From: Eretmocerus hayati
Taxonomy: Eukaryota > Arthropoda > Insecta > Hymenoptera > Aphelinidae
Direction: 5' to 3'
DNA length: 64,000 bases
Assembly: GCA_029851415.1 (NCBI GenBank)
Contig: CM056742.1
Location: 13,557,736 to 13,621,735, forward strand
Below the pieces are notes generated by a model. The model had not been told where the DNA came from, did not search any database, and saw only the letters and a program-made list of their open reading frames with translations. Both the position numbers and the translations under genes were made by a program. How positions within the stretch are numbered: the first letter of the stretch is position 1; every line of letters begins with the position of its first letter. Below, piece by piece: positions 1 to 12,612 of this stretch.

Positions 1-3000
1 TGGGACAAAGACAAAGAAAATGAGTTAAAGTACGTTGGAATTGATCACATCAATTTTGTTTGGGCATCTCTTAGTGACTAACAAAAAAGAAGTCGAAGGT
101 AATAAAAGCCACTTTTTCTGTTCTGGGAAATGCGCGTGTCTTTTAGGATCGGTCCAAAACGTTGATTTTCTCATATTTTACCGTAACAAACGTGAAAAAG
201 ATGCGCGGCAGGCGGGTGCATATTACATTTGAGAACTTGAATGGGAAAAAATTAGGGAATGGGGGCAAATTAGACACAGTTACCTTACTTGCGACTTTTA
301 CTTACAAATTCAGTGCATTCGTACATATGCCAAGTAGCTGCGAATTTGCAACAACTGTCAAAATTTTGAAATCTATTCATCGACTTTTGTTTTGTTGGTA
401 TCTATTAAAAGACAACAACATAAGGTGAGTGTACCAAACTTGGCCCCATTGGGCCATTTTCTCAACTGCTCTGGTTAAATTAACTTTACTATTTTGGCCC
501 ATCTCAATATTTTCCAACGTATCGTGGCTGATTTTGTAGGATTGAAATAAGCTCCAAAATTAGCTGAGATACTTTGGAAAATATTGAGATGGTCCAGAGT
601 AGTGAAAGGAACAAAGGTTTTTGAGAAAATTACGTATACAGTGTATATTCCAGACACTTACCTTAGATATAGTTACTTTTGCGATTCATGATATAGAACT
701 TTGCACAAATTTGCACATATGTTACAAGTGGCGCAAGTCCTTGATCAAACTAATCAAAGCACGCCCCACTAATTTCATTGTATCTTTTATGACCTTTCGC
801 GTCAAGTCTCTCGTAGTGATACAAGAACTGATTGAACAGAAACCATCAAAGGATATGAATCAGAATAATAATAATTGATTAGAAAATGATATTGTACCGC
901 TCCAGATGGGTTATAAATCTATAATTTGGTAAGAAGCACTCAGTTAATGAATCAGGTGACGAAGGGTCAAAAGAATACAAATTCCCAACGAGGTATGAAT
1001 AACAAACTGATGTCTACGTAAAAAAGTTGGGTTGATCATCGTAAACGACCATTATACATAGAGGCCAGCCATTCGTTGACTGTCGTATTCGATAGAAGGT
1101 TATAAGCCCCGCCTATCGTATCACATACTTACTGCGACCGATGCAGTTGAGAGCTGCGCCTGCAATATGTCCGCCTCATAACATGTTTTGGCTGAAAGAG
1201 AAAGGCGGACCTTATGACGTGCTTCGATCGGACTCTGTTAGTCCGCCATCATGCATCGCCGTTACATATTATTACTTAGTACTTTTATAATGCACGCGAT
1301 ATATTAAAAACAGGGACTGCTCTCTTTCAATGAATTTCATGTATCACGATCTTATAACATATGTGGAAATTTCGAGGGATGTTTTGAATTTGATCGATAT
1401 GGGAAAGAGAATTACGCTCGTGATCGAAATAAAAGATGAGAAATACAAATGGACTAGCGTTTGAGAACAAACAGTGGTAAAAATTGAATGTTCAATTTGT
1501 TCGACACAAAATGAACCGAGAAATCAACACCTAATGTTTTCTTGCTTATTCGATTTCTTGTTTGAATAATTTTGCCATTAATTTCAGGCTAAAACTATAT
1601 GTATTAAAATTGAGGGGGTGGATGGAGAAAGGGCGTGACTGCATTTTTTGGAATTGCCGAAAAAAAAGCTCAAAATCAAATTTCATCCTTCGGCTCGGAT
1701 TGGACTATATTTCGAGAGTGCTATATTCTTCGCAATAAGTCAGTCAGGTCAACTCGTCCAAGCACGCCTCTGGTGGTTTTCATCAAGTTGTTATTGATTC
1801 TATCGAAATGACCGTTTTGCATAGTTACGCCCTTTTCCACTCTTACCCTCAATTGTGATATCCTCACTTCTCGCAGAAATTGCTATAAAAGAGAGTATTA
1901 GCCGTTTATATCTGTTACGATTTCAGTTGAGCTTATCTCGAACAAGACCATTTCTTACTCCAGTGCTTTTTTTTAGGAGAGGGGGTTTTCAATTTTGAAA
2001 TGTGGTCCAAAAATTCATGAGTGGCGTGAGGGGGTGGGGAGGAAGGGGACAACGTATTTTTAAGTATTTTTTCGATCTAAAAACGATGGCGTGGTTTGTT
2101 TTTCAGAGAAAATAATTTTGGTCCATGTTTATTTCATAGTCTACGGCTCTTTTTTGCATCACTAAGCTCGCACATTCTGTTCAAAATCATGGAAAAAAAA
2201 TATGTGTGGTAAGAGAATTTATTTTGGGAAACCGACTACGCCAGCAATTTCAGATCTAAGAAATACAAATAGATATGGAATTCAACGTAGCACCCATGAC
2301 TCGATCCATGTTTAAAGCCAGATTTTGAAATTATTCTAGAATAATGGAAGTTCAGACAACTCTACATCGAATTCTGAGGTTTCGATGCGTGTATGAGGGT
2401 GGAAAATAATCCAGTCATACGATCAGAATAATTTCGAGAGAGTATGTACTTGACCCTCAAAACATGAAAAATGCCCAATTTTGCGAAAAATCATGCCGTT
2501 TCAAAATGACGAGGGAAAAAATCGCCTCGCCGCGTGGGTTTAATCCAACCCATATGCTATTCCAACGCAAAATGGCCACCTCGCAACTCAATTCCATGTT
2601 TCGTTGTGAGTAGAGAGCCTTATGAGTTGCCAAGTCAGGAATTTTGTCGGCGTTCAGAAAATCTCTGCAGAAAAATCCTGACGTGCGCCTGCAATCGTGG
2701 GACGCGCCATTTGGGAGAGCCAATTTTTACACCCCGTGGAAACTGGGGGAAAAAAAGTCCGAGGAAAAATCTGAAAAAATTCACCCTAAGTAACCAAAGA
2801 TGGTTTTTCATCGTCTGTGCGGGAAAGAGCCGTTTTTTTATTTTCTTTCCCACGCCGACGATGAAAAAATAGTATTCGACACTCGGGTGGGTCGGTTTCC
2901 GCTTCCGAGCGCTGATTCCAACCCTCGCCAAGGCTCGGACCGGAAAAACATCGCTCGGGCCGCGTAAACCTACATCCTCGCCCTTGTACCAGTTTCCCAT

Positions 3001-4007
3001 GACGCTTACAATGATGTTGCTCTGTTCAATTAATAAAATCCCCACGAGTAAGGATAAATAAAAATGATTCACCAAATCTCAAACGGTTTCATCGGTGTGT
3101 ATGTTCCGAAATTTTTGTGAGGTTAGGTGAGGTGCCGAGAGTTGAGCGCAGAAACTCAATCTGTTCATATAAAGCCAATTTGTCGAGTAAGTAAGAGGTG
3201 GATATTGTTACCGTCGCGTTCATATTAATTTTTGACGATGACACCAGTGGAATCGAGGTTATGTCGTTTCGTACAGTTCTGCGCTCTTCGATGAGCTGAT
3301 TTTACACTGGTAGGGTAGAAACTACCCCACAAAAGCTCGCAAAGTTTAACAGGAATCGCCGTGTACTTTTTCACCGGATCCAATACAATTTTTGATCTGA
3401 AATAAGATTTACCAAACAACCAGGGTAATTTTTCTTGACAATCATTCGCAATAAGTACTTAGCCTGAAATGTGGGACGTCCCATAAAGATTACCTTAACA
3501 GTGACCGTAATTTTTATCGAAAAATTCGGTGCATGTAGTCGACAAGATTTTGGGGTCCAGAACCCTCATTGATGAGACTACGATTTTCTCGTGTATTTTT
3601 CGATGTAGAGATATACTGTCCGCTTGGCATTTGCACGTCAGGATTCTTTGCTAGACGTAAAAGGCTTGTTTTTTGGAGATTTTCTTGACGTGAACGAAAA
3701 TCCAGACGCGGTGGCTCAAACCCGATCATGCGGGACGCGGGATGGTGTTCAGACGAATAACATTATAAATTTCGCTCGATATTTCGATACACTGCGCGAG
3801 CGCGAATTTGCTCCCTTGAAACTTTCAAATAAGCAATGGTTACTGCAAAAGTCTTTCCACATATTTTTGAACCCCATCATGTGTGAAAATGAAAACACAT
3901 GTTTTTGCTGTATCCAAATGAGCTTTGCCGATGCAGATTCTCGTTTGAATACGAGCCCGTGCTTTGTTGTGAGCTACCACGTCATGCTCAACGTCATGAC
4001 TCTTGTC
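1..4007. other. Gene-free AT-rich region
   Basis: No coding region is supported. Short open frames are present, but none has splice structure or family motifs. At 430-620 there is a block with GGCCCCATTGGG and imperfect inverted symmetry; similar wording recurs near 27,100-27,420. The part at 2,860-2,970 recurs inverted at 4,380-4,500. Confidence 0.6.
2860..2970 (+). repeat. Dispersed repeat, partner of 4,380-4,500
   Basis: The stretch reading CCAAGGCTCGGACCGGAAAA followed by CATCGCTCGGGCCGC is nearly repeated, inverted, at 4,380-4,490. The two copies flank the hairpin element at 4,011, which suggests fragments of one larger foldback or two copies of an unnamed repeat. Confidence 0.5.
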
Positions 4008-4010
4008 TAG

Positions 4011-4339
4011 CAAGGGGAGCACTTAAATTTCGGGTCACCCATCTTCCCCAAAATTTTTTTACGATTTGGTACCGCCTAGAATATGAAGAATCCAGAGTAA
4101 CTCCGTCAAATGAGCCCTCTGTCCGAAGTTACACCCTATGATATCAGCATTGCCCATATAAGCCCATGTTAAAAAGTGAAATATATAGATATACTCGCAA
4201 TGCTAATGTTTTAGCTTGTAGCTCTGAACAGGGGGTCCATTTGACGGAGTTACTCTGGATTCTTCATATTCTAGGTGATACCAAACTGTAAAAAAATTTT
4301 GGGGTAGATTGGTGATCCGGAAGTCAAGTGCTCCCCTTG
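4011..4339. mobile_element. Palindromic MITE, 329 bp, TAG target duplication
   Basis: The two halves are imperfect reverse complements of each other along the whole length, with ends CAAGGGGAGCACTT and its complement. TAG directly flanks both sides (4008-4010 and 4340-4342). The centre (about 4,125-4,230) closely resembles the centre of the palindrome at 47,915-48,243. There is no coding capacity. The superfamily is uncertain. Confidence 0.8.
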
Positions 4340-4342
4340 TAG

Positions 4343-7151
4343 GTCAAGAAAACCTCTGAAAATAGTACGTTTCGATACGAGGGCGGGAATGTTGATTTCT
4401 GCGGCTCGAGCGATGTTTCTCCGGTCTGAGCCTTGGTGAAAGTCGAAATCATCGCTCGGAAATGGAAACCACCCCTCCAACCCCATCCGAGAGTCGAATG
4501 CTATTTTTTTAGAACGCTGTGCGAGAAAGTATCTTTTTCGCACTGATTTTTACTTCCTCTCACACTTTGTCGAAAAATAAAGTCAGATACACTGAAGGAA
4601 AACCTATTTTTCGCATTCTCGTGATTGGTCCGACCCTCACCCAATACGGCTCCGGCCAGAAACCCATCACTCGGACGCAAAAAAGTTTTTACAACCTTGC
4701 ATCAAAATGTACTATTCTTCAGCTGTGTGGGGATCAAAATCGAAAAACTGAGGCGAAAAGTCATTGTTCTCGCACAGAAGATGGAAGGCAAGTTTTTTCC
4801 GTCTCGCATCCACGTTTGTAGCTGCATTCTGATACTTGGGACGCATACGGATCCTGAGGTTTAGGGTCCGCAGATTTGATATTTCAATGTTTCGAGTGAC
4901 AATGCGTCGATTAACGATGAAAATTTGATTCGAAATGAAGTATTCACTCGGAAAAAATAAATTTTGATGAAAATACGCATTTTCTCTGAATTTTCTCGCT
5001 TTAAACGTGATCGTATCCAAAATTCGATCATAAAATCGTAAAGTACATTCAGTTTTACGTTAAAAAAAACACGCGAGAAAACACGCCACATGATATTCTT
5101 TATAGAAGCTATTTGATGCATAGAATCAATATCAAGACGCGAGAGAGATTTTAATGACTATACATGCAAGGGCGTTCGAACAACATTTTTTGTTTTGGTC
5201 GATATCTTGGGCCCAGATTTGTCAATAAAATTTCTTTTGACACATCGATTTAGTAGCTCAGAACCCGATGATATGTTTTTTGGACCTCTCAGAGACATAC
5301 TTATCGATTTCGGTTAAGAAACTTCCGTCCAAATACGATTTTGGATGTAAAGAATCGTACTTTTTGGCCAAAAATTGCTTCAAAATCGCCTTGAGTGGGA
5401 ATTTTGACCAGATGTTTTGAAAGTCAGACAATTTCACGTCACTAATATGCCTGAGAATTCTTTGAGGGTTCTATTTCTATTTCGTACTCAAAAACAAGCC
5501 CCAATAAGATCTTATGAAGTTGTCATTCAGATCAGTGTACAAGTTGGTAGTAGTATCAGATAAATTGACGAACAGAAATAGATACCTACCTTGAACTTTG
5601 ATGTTTGAGATTGATATGTGGTAATCAGGTTTTGATAAGAAATTGATTTTGAATTTCGTTTCATTTTGTATTGGGGGGGGGGGGGGGGGTGACATTGAAT
5701 TAGATACAAAATCCGCACTCAAAAAAAAAAAAAAAAAAAAAAAATTTCAAAATCGACAGTATTATTAGTGCTACGTGATCTACAAAGCGAGATCGAGAGT
5801 GAGACTCATAACGGGATCTGCATTTTGTTATCGCGTACAAGCTATCCAAAATTCTTGGTATACACATAACGTTCCATTAAGTATTATGTTCTTGTAGGTG
5901 TTGATGGGCGTGAAGAGATGTTACACTGAAAATTTTTCTTTGTTAAAGTTATTCTATTTCGATGGGTATTAATTATTTGAACTAAAACTGTCAGACTTGT
6001 CTAAAAGTTTGATGAGATCGTTTCGACAGCCAATTCGGAAGAAATGGCGCATCGTAAAACATCACAGAGTAACGATGCCGGCCATATCATCATTCTACAA
6101 CGTTTCTATTCCTTTCTTTTTCTCTCGATGACTCTATATATCTCGATCGCTCTAATCTTTCACTATAATTAAATTTGAATAAAAGATGCTCAAGGGATCA
6201 TAGTCTCATTTGGGGTAAGAATTCTTAGAAAATTAATTCTTTCAGACAATTTGAGAGCTGTCCTTCAAAATACCAGCTTGATATGATGACACGATCGTAA
6301 CTGCTAACTTTGTACCGTGTGACTCAAACAGAGTCAAACGTTTGATTTTTGAAGATCTATAAATATTCGAGCTTATATTTCGCATTCTAGATTTACACAT
6401 TTCTCAAAGAGCTATAATATGGTTTCGAGAGAAACTATTATGCCAAGTTTATCGCTAACAGTTTCTACATCTATAAGATATTCCAATCTTCCCAGATAAC
6501 TCAATAAATATTTGGTAAATGTAGCACATTTGTTTTATAAATAAATTAGCAATTTTTTGCATGAACTTCTTGACTAATATGAAATCGTGGAATCATTATA
6601 GGAAAAAAAATTTTCAGTTTCGCAGTGCTTAGCGTTTGTTGATAATGCAGATCTCTATCAAGCACATGCTTACCCGCGAATTTTGATTTCAAACTGTGAA
6701 ACGGGTGTTATTCAAGTCATATTTCGACTGATTTCTCAAGAGTTCTAAACTAAGTACTTGGAGGAGAAGTTTTTTAGAGATATAAATTTAAAGCAAGAAT
6801 ACACCAAGTATTCGACGCTCGGCTGTGACATTCTCCAACCCTTTTTTTTATAATTTTTATTAATACTGTATTAATTTTCATCAAGAACAACCTGAATTTT
6901 TGCGCGAACAATCTGAAAATAGGAGCTTCGAGAATTTTTTGTTCAATCGTAATGGTGGATATGACCGTTATCCCGTGTTATAAAAATGGATCAATGAACT
7001 GGTATGAGACTGACAGTTAGCCTCACAGACTCATTGAAGCTATAGCTAAAATTCTAGTCACAAAGTAATTCGTGTAAAGAATAGTATCTTTGTCATTAGA
7101 AAAAACTATTTTCAATTCTTTCATTCGCATGACATCTCTATTTCTATACAC
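4343..7151. other. Gene-free region with homopolymers
   Basis: No gene is supported. It contains a G17 run (5673-5689) closely followed by an A24 run (5721-5744), which looks like the tail of a retroposed or slipped sequence, though nothing recognisable precedes it. Confidence 0.6.
4380..4500 (-). repeat. Dispersed repeat, inverted partner of 2,860-2,970
   Basis: The reverse complement shares CCAAGGCTCNGACCGGANAA and ACATCGCTCG with 2,860-2,970. It has no coding support in either copy. Confidence 0.5.
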
Positions 7152-7155
7152 TTAA

Positions 7156-7569
7156 TGAATGAATTTATCGTTTTTTCGAGCCACTTATAATCGTCGCGCT
7201 CAGGCGGCGATCACAGTTTGACAAATGTCAAACTGCGACCTTCGAGGCTCCACTTTCATAGTAGCTGCATCACGAAGGGATTTTTTATTTTTTTGGATTT
7301 TTTAATTTTTTATTGAGAGATTGACCGAGAGATGAAAAAATTCTTCGAGTCTCGCAATCTCCTCAAGTCCCGCCCGAGGAAAAATTTTTTCATCTCTCGG
7401 TCAATCTTTCAATAAAAAATTAAAAAATCCAAAAAAATAAAAAATCTCTTCGTGATGCAGCCACTATGAAAGTGGAACCTCGAAGGTCGCAGTTTGACAA
7501 TTGTCAAACTGTGATCGCCGCCTGAGCGCGACGATTATAAGTGGCTCGAAAAAACGATAAATTCATTCA
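7156..7569. mobile_element. Near-perfect palindromic MITE, 414 bp, flanked by TTAA
   Basis: The arms are almost perfect reverse complements for about 190 bp each, starting TGAATGAATTTATCG, around a short unpaired centre near 7,360. TTAA flanks both sides (7152-7155 and 7570-7573), the duplication expected of piggyBac-type elements. A TA duplication of a mariner-type element one base further in cannot be excluded, because TA lies inside TTAA. There is no ORF. Confidence 0.85.
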
Positions 7570-7573
7570 TTAA

Positions 7574-8525
7574 ATGTATTTCATCAAATCGAGCGATAGA
7601 GTCAAAATATCGATGGGACGTACCTTATCGGTATAATTTGCATCTCTATTTCTAATTTATTCTAAAATTAGAACGCTACTATAGTCTCGAACTTATTCCT
7701 AAATTGTAAAAAAGATCATATAGAAAGGGCTGCATCAAGTGTAAGGAAATTGGTTGTCTAATTGTACCGACGAAAGAGAGCATAGGTTTGTTTTTTTTTC
7801 CACTTTGTCTTGTAGTCTTCAATAATTTTAATAATGATTCAGTACTCAGAGCTGTACAGTTCATCACCATGCATGTAGATGAATTCATTCACGAGCAAGT
7901 TATTACTTTTCTCGAGTACTGATAACATTTACTTATTTTTCGACTTATTTCCTTTCAAATGAGCCAACTTAACAAGCAGAAATAATCTTGAGAACGGTAA
8001 CCCCAGCCAGGTTCATCATTTTTTTCATCGCGCCTCGATTGGTTATCCACAATAATATTCAGCTCAATCATATCAGTCGGTTCGATTGATGATCTACAAT
8101 AAGCTCAATCATATTCTCAGCACGGTAAATTACTATCCAAAAAACGCTCCTAGTGGAAGGAAGTGACCAAACTCAGGACAACACGACAATTTTTGGGCTC
8201 AAACGATAATGGCACATGAAGTAATCGACATCAACAAGAATTATTATTTAAAAATTAGGGCATGGCATGATAAAAGGACCAACGAGAACATGCATTCTTT
8301 CCTGTCTTTTCTGATTTTTCTGTCATAAGTTCAAAAATATCGATTTTTCGAAAGAACTTGCTGAGAGATATTTTGTAGATTTTCAAAGAATCTACAAAAT
8401 TGATATCTACACTTTTCCTCGTCGCACATGATGCATCCCTTCGGAGTTATTCTTTCTATTTGAATAAATTAGCTAAAATTGTTGAACAGGGTTAAAAGTA
8501 TTTTTCTAAAATTGTTGGGTCAATT
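7574..8525. other. Gene-free spacer
   Basis: I see nothing coding here. The sequence is AT-rich with short direct repeats such as TTCGATTGATGATC near 8,090. Confidence 0.5.
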
Positions 8526-8529
8526 TTAA

Positions 8530-9494
8530 CCCGTATAGCACACACTGGGTCCATTGGACCCATACCTTTTTTCGGCACTGATTTTAACCCCCTAAATATT
8601 CGAAAGTCATACTTGTGGCGTCATGCATCCTTCGTTGGTTCGGATGACCGACGAAAGTGTCTGATGTGCTGTGAGAAGCCGCAAAAGTTGCTACGCAGTT
8701 GCCGTCGGGTCCTAATGGACCCAATGTGAGCTGTACGTCACCAAAACGATGTTGGTGTGTCTCGTGTGACTTCGTCTTGTTTGGTCTGTAAAATAAGAGT
8801 AAATAAATTACAATGGGAGGATCGTATAGTGGGACATTCTCCTGTATATTCGAAGTTTTGAAGACCAAAGAAAAGACGCACGAGGTACACCAATATCGTT
8901 TTGGTTACGTACGGGTCACGCCGGGTCCATAGGACCCAACAGCAACTGTGTAGCAATTTTTGCGGCGTCTCTCAGCACACTGAAACTTTTTTCGGACTCT
9001 CCAACGCAAGAAAGGTTACATCTAAATTAACGACGGATGGCACCAGCATGGTTTGCTGGCTATCTGAGAATACTTGTTGATGCCAACTACTTGAGAATTT
9101 TTCACGTAATTTGTTGAAAGGTTTTTCTAATAATAAATATATTTTTCCCCATGAACACTCCAGGTATATTTTTTTCTTTGAATTACGTCATTTCCCGAGC
9201 AGAACCGCGCAAGAAATTTCAAAATCGGTCGAAATTTGACATTACAGTGAATTTTTGAAGTCAAAAGAACGATTTTGGCGGAAATTTTCGATGTTCAAAG
9301 AATTTCAGTATGAAATGTCATATATGCCATCTAAAACCTACGAAATGACCGATAGGAGATGTCAAAGTTGATGTTTGTGGAAGATTTGGGTCGATAAAAT
9401 GATTTGACTACGAGAAATTAGAGTATTTCCACAATGGGTCCAATGGACCCAGTGTGAGCTGAACGTAACTTTACGAAAGTGTGTGCCTTACGGG
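8530..9494. mobile_element. piggyBac-type non-autonomous element, 965 bp
   Basis: The left end is TTAA followed by CCCGTATAGCACACACTGGG; the right end is the inverted equivalent, AGTGTGTGCCTTACGGG followed by TCAA (one change from TTAA). CCC/GGG termini with TTAA are the hallmark of piggyBac elements. Sub-terminal palindromes TGGGTCCATTGGACCCA occur next to both ends, and related GGGTCC-NN-GGACCC words recur at about 8,705 and 8,922. No transposase frame survives. Confidence 0.8.
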
Positions 9495-9498
9495 TCAA

Positions 9499-10639
9499 AC
9501 AAAAATGGTCTCTCATTAGTGTTTCATAAGTCGTTTTCGAGCCATGAGAATAACGAATTTTGTGATCTTCTACTCTCTTAGTATTTAATATTTATTGTTG
9601 GGAGTCGCGAAAAAAAATATCAATAAACCTTTTCGACTCCAAGTTTACTCAATAATTTCAGAAAAATATTTTGAATTCATTATAAATGGTTTTAGCTAAT
9701 TAATTCCAACAAATTCGATTATGTTCCTGATGAAAAATAACTCCGGGATATAAATACGTGGAGATTATTTTGGTAGATTTTGCGGATGTCTAATACAAAA
9801 TATCTCTTCGCAAAAAATCGATGTTTTCTGACTAATTGCGGAAAAATCGATAAAAAAGGCCAAAAAAAGTCAAAAAATGCATGTTCTAATCGTTTATTCA
9901 TATCACACCCCAATAACTCTCATTAATATCAGTTATTGGATATGCCACCTATCGTTTGAGCCCAAAACCGTCATTTTGTACCATAAGTTTAGCCCTTTGG
10001 CGATCAATTTTGAAAGGTAATTCACCCCACTAATAGACTCGATCGGTTTTGAGCATTCAAAACGACTTTTTGAATTGATAATGATAAGATTGTAGTCTCA
10101 AATTGTTCAAGACAAAGTCCAAAACAAAGTGTTCAACATTTTTCGTTATTTCATTTCTTTCTTGAAAATGAATATTCCCTTATACATATCTGATTTTTGT
10201 ACCAATACATAATGTGCGTTCTTCTGGAACTTTTGCACTTTGCTGAAAATCGTTGAAAAATAAAAGATGAAAACCGCTCAACGCACACCTGGGACCTTTT
10301 CGCTCACATATTTGTGTAGTATTGAGAATTGAGAGTTACAAATCCACTGTTGAAACTCATATAGCGTTGGTGGCATCGTCAAAATCACGTTAACGAGTCG
10401 AGCTTTGAGTAGTTTTTCGTCGGTTTTCTAGAATTTCTAAAGCATACATTTGGCAAGATAGATAATTTCAACGAATACCTCGGGCTTTTTGTAGCTTCAT
10501 ACGGTGAGGGTATCCGATCACAATTGATTTTACCCACATATAGCTCAATACGCCTAATGTGGGGTGAGAAAAACTGCTTTTTTTCGTGAGTCACGTTTTT
10601 TCTATTTTACGTCAGAACGGTCGTGTTCTAGACAGGAAC
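9499..10639. other. Gene-free spacer
   Basis: No supported gene. Ordinary AT-rich sequence with scattered short frames only. Confidence 0.5.
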
Positions 10640-11701
10640 GTTGGGGTAGGTACGTTTTTTCTAATCCAGTTTTTCTAAAATCTGTTCTTCCAATGAAAGC
10701 CCTTCTCTAAAATCCATTTTTCTAATAAAGTGCATTTTCTAAAGCTACTTTTTCTAATGACTCTTCTTCTAACAACTTTTTTTCTCACAGCGTACACACA
10801 CGAATTCCACGGGGCATACTGAATTTGATTAGTGGTTATCCATATGATTTATTTAATGAATTTCAAATTACATTGTGATATTGTGCCCCATGTTTCTCAA
10901 TAATCCAGGATCGCTCCCCTATCGGAATGATCTTGATACTGGCTTACTATGTTGAAGTAGTATAAGTATCATACTAGCTTCTATTTTTAGTGAGTTTTTT
11001 AGAGTTTTACAATTCTTTTTACTTTTCAATTCAAATGACTATAATTTTGATCGAAAATTGATAACCTCCAAGTAATTTTGATAGCACAAGACATGAGACA
11101 ATAAGAAGATAGACTGAAGCATTACATAGTTGGCCAATTTATGGCTAGTGGCCATCCGATTTGGCCAGTCATTGGCCAAAAAATGCCCACCATTTGTACC
11201 AGGATCAGTACGTGAAATATGTAGCTCGCATCAACTTCACTCACTTCTTTGTTATTGTTTTGGTCTGGATCGCAAAGTCGTTAGAAAAAAATTATAAAAA
11301 AGTTGTTAGAAAAAAATTATTAGAAAAACGAGTTTTAGAAAAGGCATTTTATTAGAAAGATGGATCTTAGCACGTTCACTGCGATGGGCCCCACCGGTGG
11401 GTCCCACAATTTTTCAACTTTCAATCTTTGCCGACTCATATTTTCTCAAAAAATATCCTCAATAGCCATTTCTTTTTGCGTTTTAGTTCATCAAGGGTAT
11501 AAATGGCGATTTAGAACAGAATTTTCCCCAATGCGCTTGCATTAGTCCCAGAATGAGAGTCGTGATGATGACTAACCGAAAATTACAAAAAACTGCCTTC
11601 GCAGTGAACGTGTTAGAAAAGGGGTTCCATTAGAAAAACAGATTTCTTATTTTAGAAAAACTTTTTTTGGAAAAACTGGATTAGAAAAAACGTATCCCAA
11701 C
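10640..11701. mobile_element. Foldback element with TTAGAAAA-type arms
   Basis: The ends are inverted repeats (GTTGGGGTAGGTACG on the left, the complement of GTTGGGATACG on the right), each followed inward by TTTTTTCTAATCCAGTTTTT or its complement. Both arms then consist of degenerate short units related to TTTTTCTAA/TTAGAAAAA. The right arm is interrupted by a separate 242-bp palindromic element. No coding capacity. Long arms of short tandem units are typical of foldback transposons. Confidence 0.75.
11371..11612. mobile_element. Nested 242-bp element inside the TTAGAAAA foldback
   Basis: The ends are inverted: CACGTTCACTGCGATGGG on the left and TTCGCAGTGAACGTG on the right. It is flanked on both sides by TTAG, consistent with a 4-bp target duplication, and the flanks belong to the TTAGAAAA arm of the larger element. 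A palindromic GGGCCCCACCGGTGGGTCCC lies near the left end, in the style of the piggyBac-type element at 8.5 kb. Confidence 0.7.
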
Positions 11702-12612
11702 CGACAGGAAAATCGCACAAACACAAGCCTAGACGCAAAATCTCCGCAATTGCATCTTACTTTAGATATGCATTTCAAAAATTGCGTTCAGAGTCACGGC
11801 AGGAGCTTGGCGTAATCATCTTTGATTTGAACGAGACATGATTGATTTACTATTTCCGATTTTTTAAGTCGTGAAATTTTGGCTGAATTGGTAGCACACT
11901 ATTGCGCTCTTGAGCCATCTTTCTTCAATATTTTATCCACCAAATACAGTTGGGATCAACCCGGAAAGTTGCGCGGCATCATCAGAATATCCGTAAGACT
12001 GCCTGAGAGTACCAAGTATTTCCACAGGATCTTCCCCACATTTTCTCTCTTTGAATGAGCTAGAATGAATCAACCTGCTTCTAATCATACAGAAGCCAGA
12101 GATATCTTATTTCAAGACTTGGATAATGATATTTTCACTGCGATCGGGACCTATAGATTCGATTGTTCTTATATATCATTATCCATCTCTGTATTCCAGC
12201 CGGAGTAAAAGTTCCAGATAAATGCCCATATGCCAAAAATGGTATACACCAGGAAATTGACCAAATTTTCCAGTCTTTATCCCGATTCTTTCATTAAAAT
12301 TCATACTATCTTGAATCGGATTTGTTCATTTTTTTACTGAAATAGTCCAAGTAAAGGGCTATAAAAATATCATTATATTTTTAGTTGTAGACGCAATAAA
12401 AAATCCTAATCCCAAAATCGTGTATCATTTCCACGATTCTTACCAAAGCTTTTTTATTTCAAAGTTACCATTTCATATCTAACGTTTCTACAAAACTACA
12501 TACTCTAATTTCACAGCAATCCATATAGAAATACGATCAGATAGTTTTTCACTTCCTATACATACAAAGATTGGAATGTGTATCGAGTATCCCCTCTCTC
12601 ACTATAAATCGC
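11702..12612. other. Gene-free spacer
   Basis: I see nothing coding or clearly repetitive in this stretch. Confidence 0.45.

Noticed and set aside
2635..3075. 146-codon minus-strand frame
   Set aside because: It overlaps a dispersed repeat (partner at 4,380-4,500), shows no family motif, and a frame is open on the other strand too.
5673..5744. G17 and A24 runs as a retroposon tail
   Set aside because: No recognisable retroposed sequence or target duplication is visible next to the runs, so only a homopolymer note is justified.
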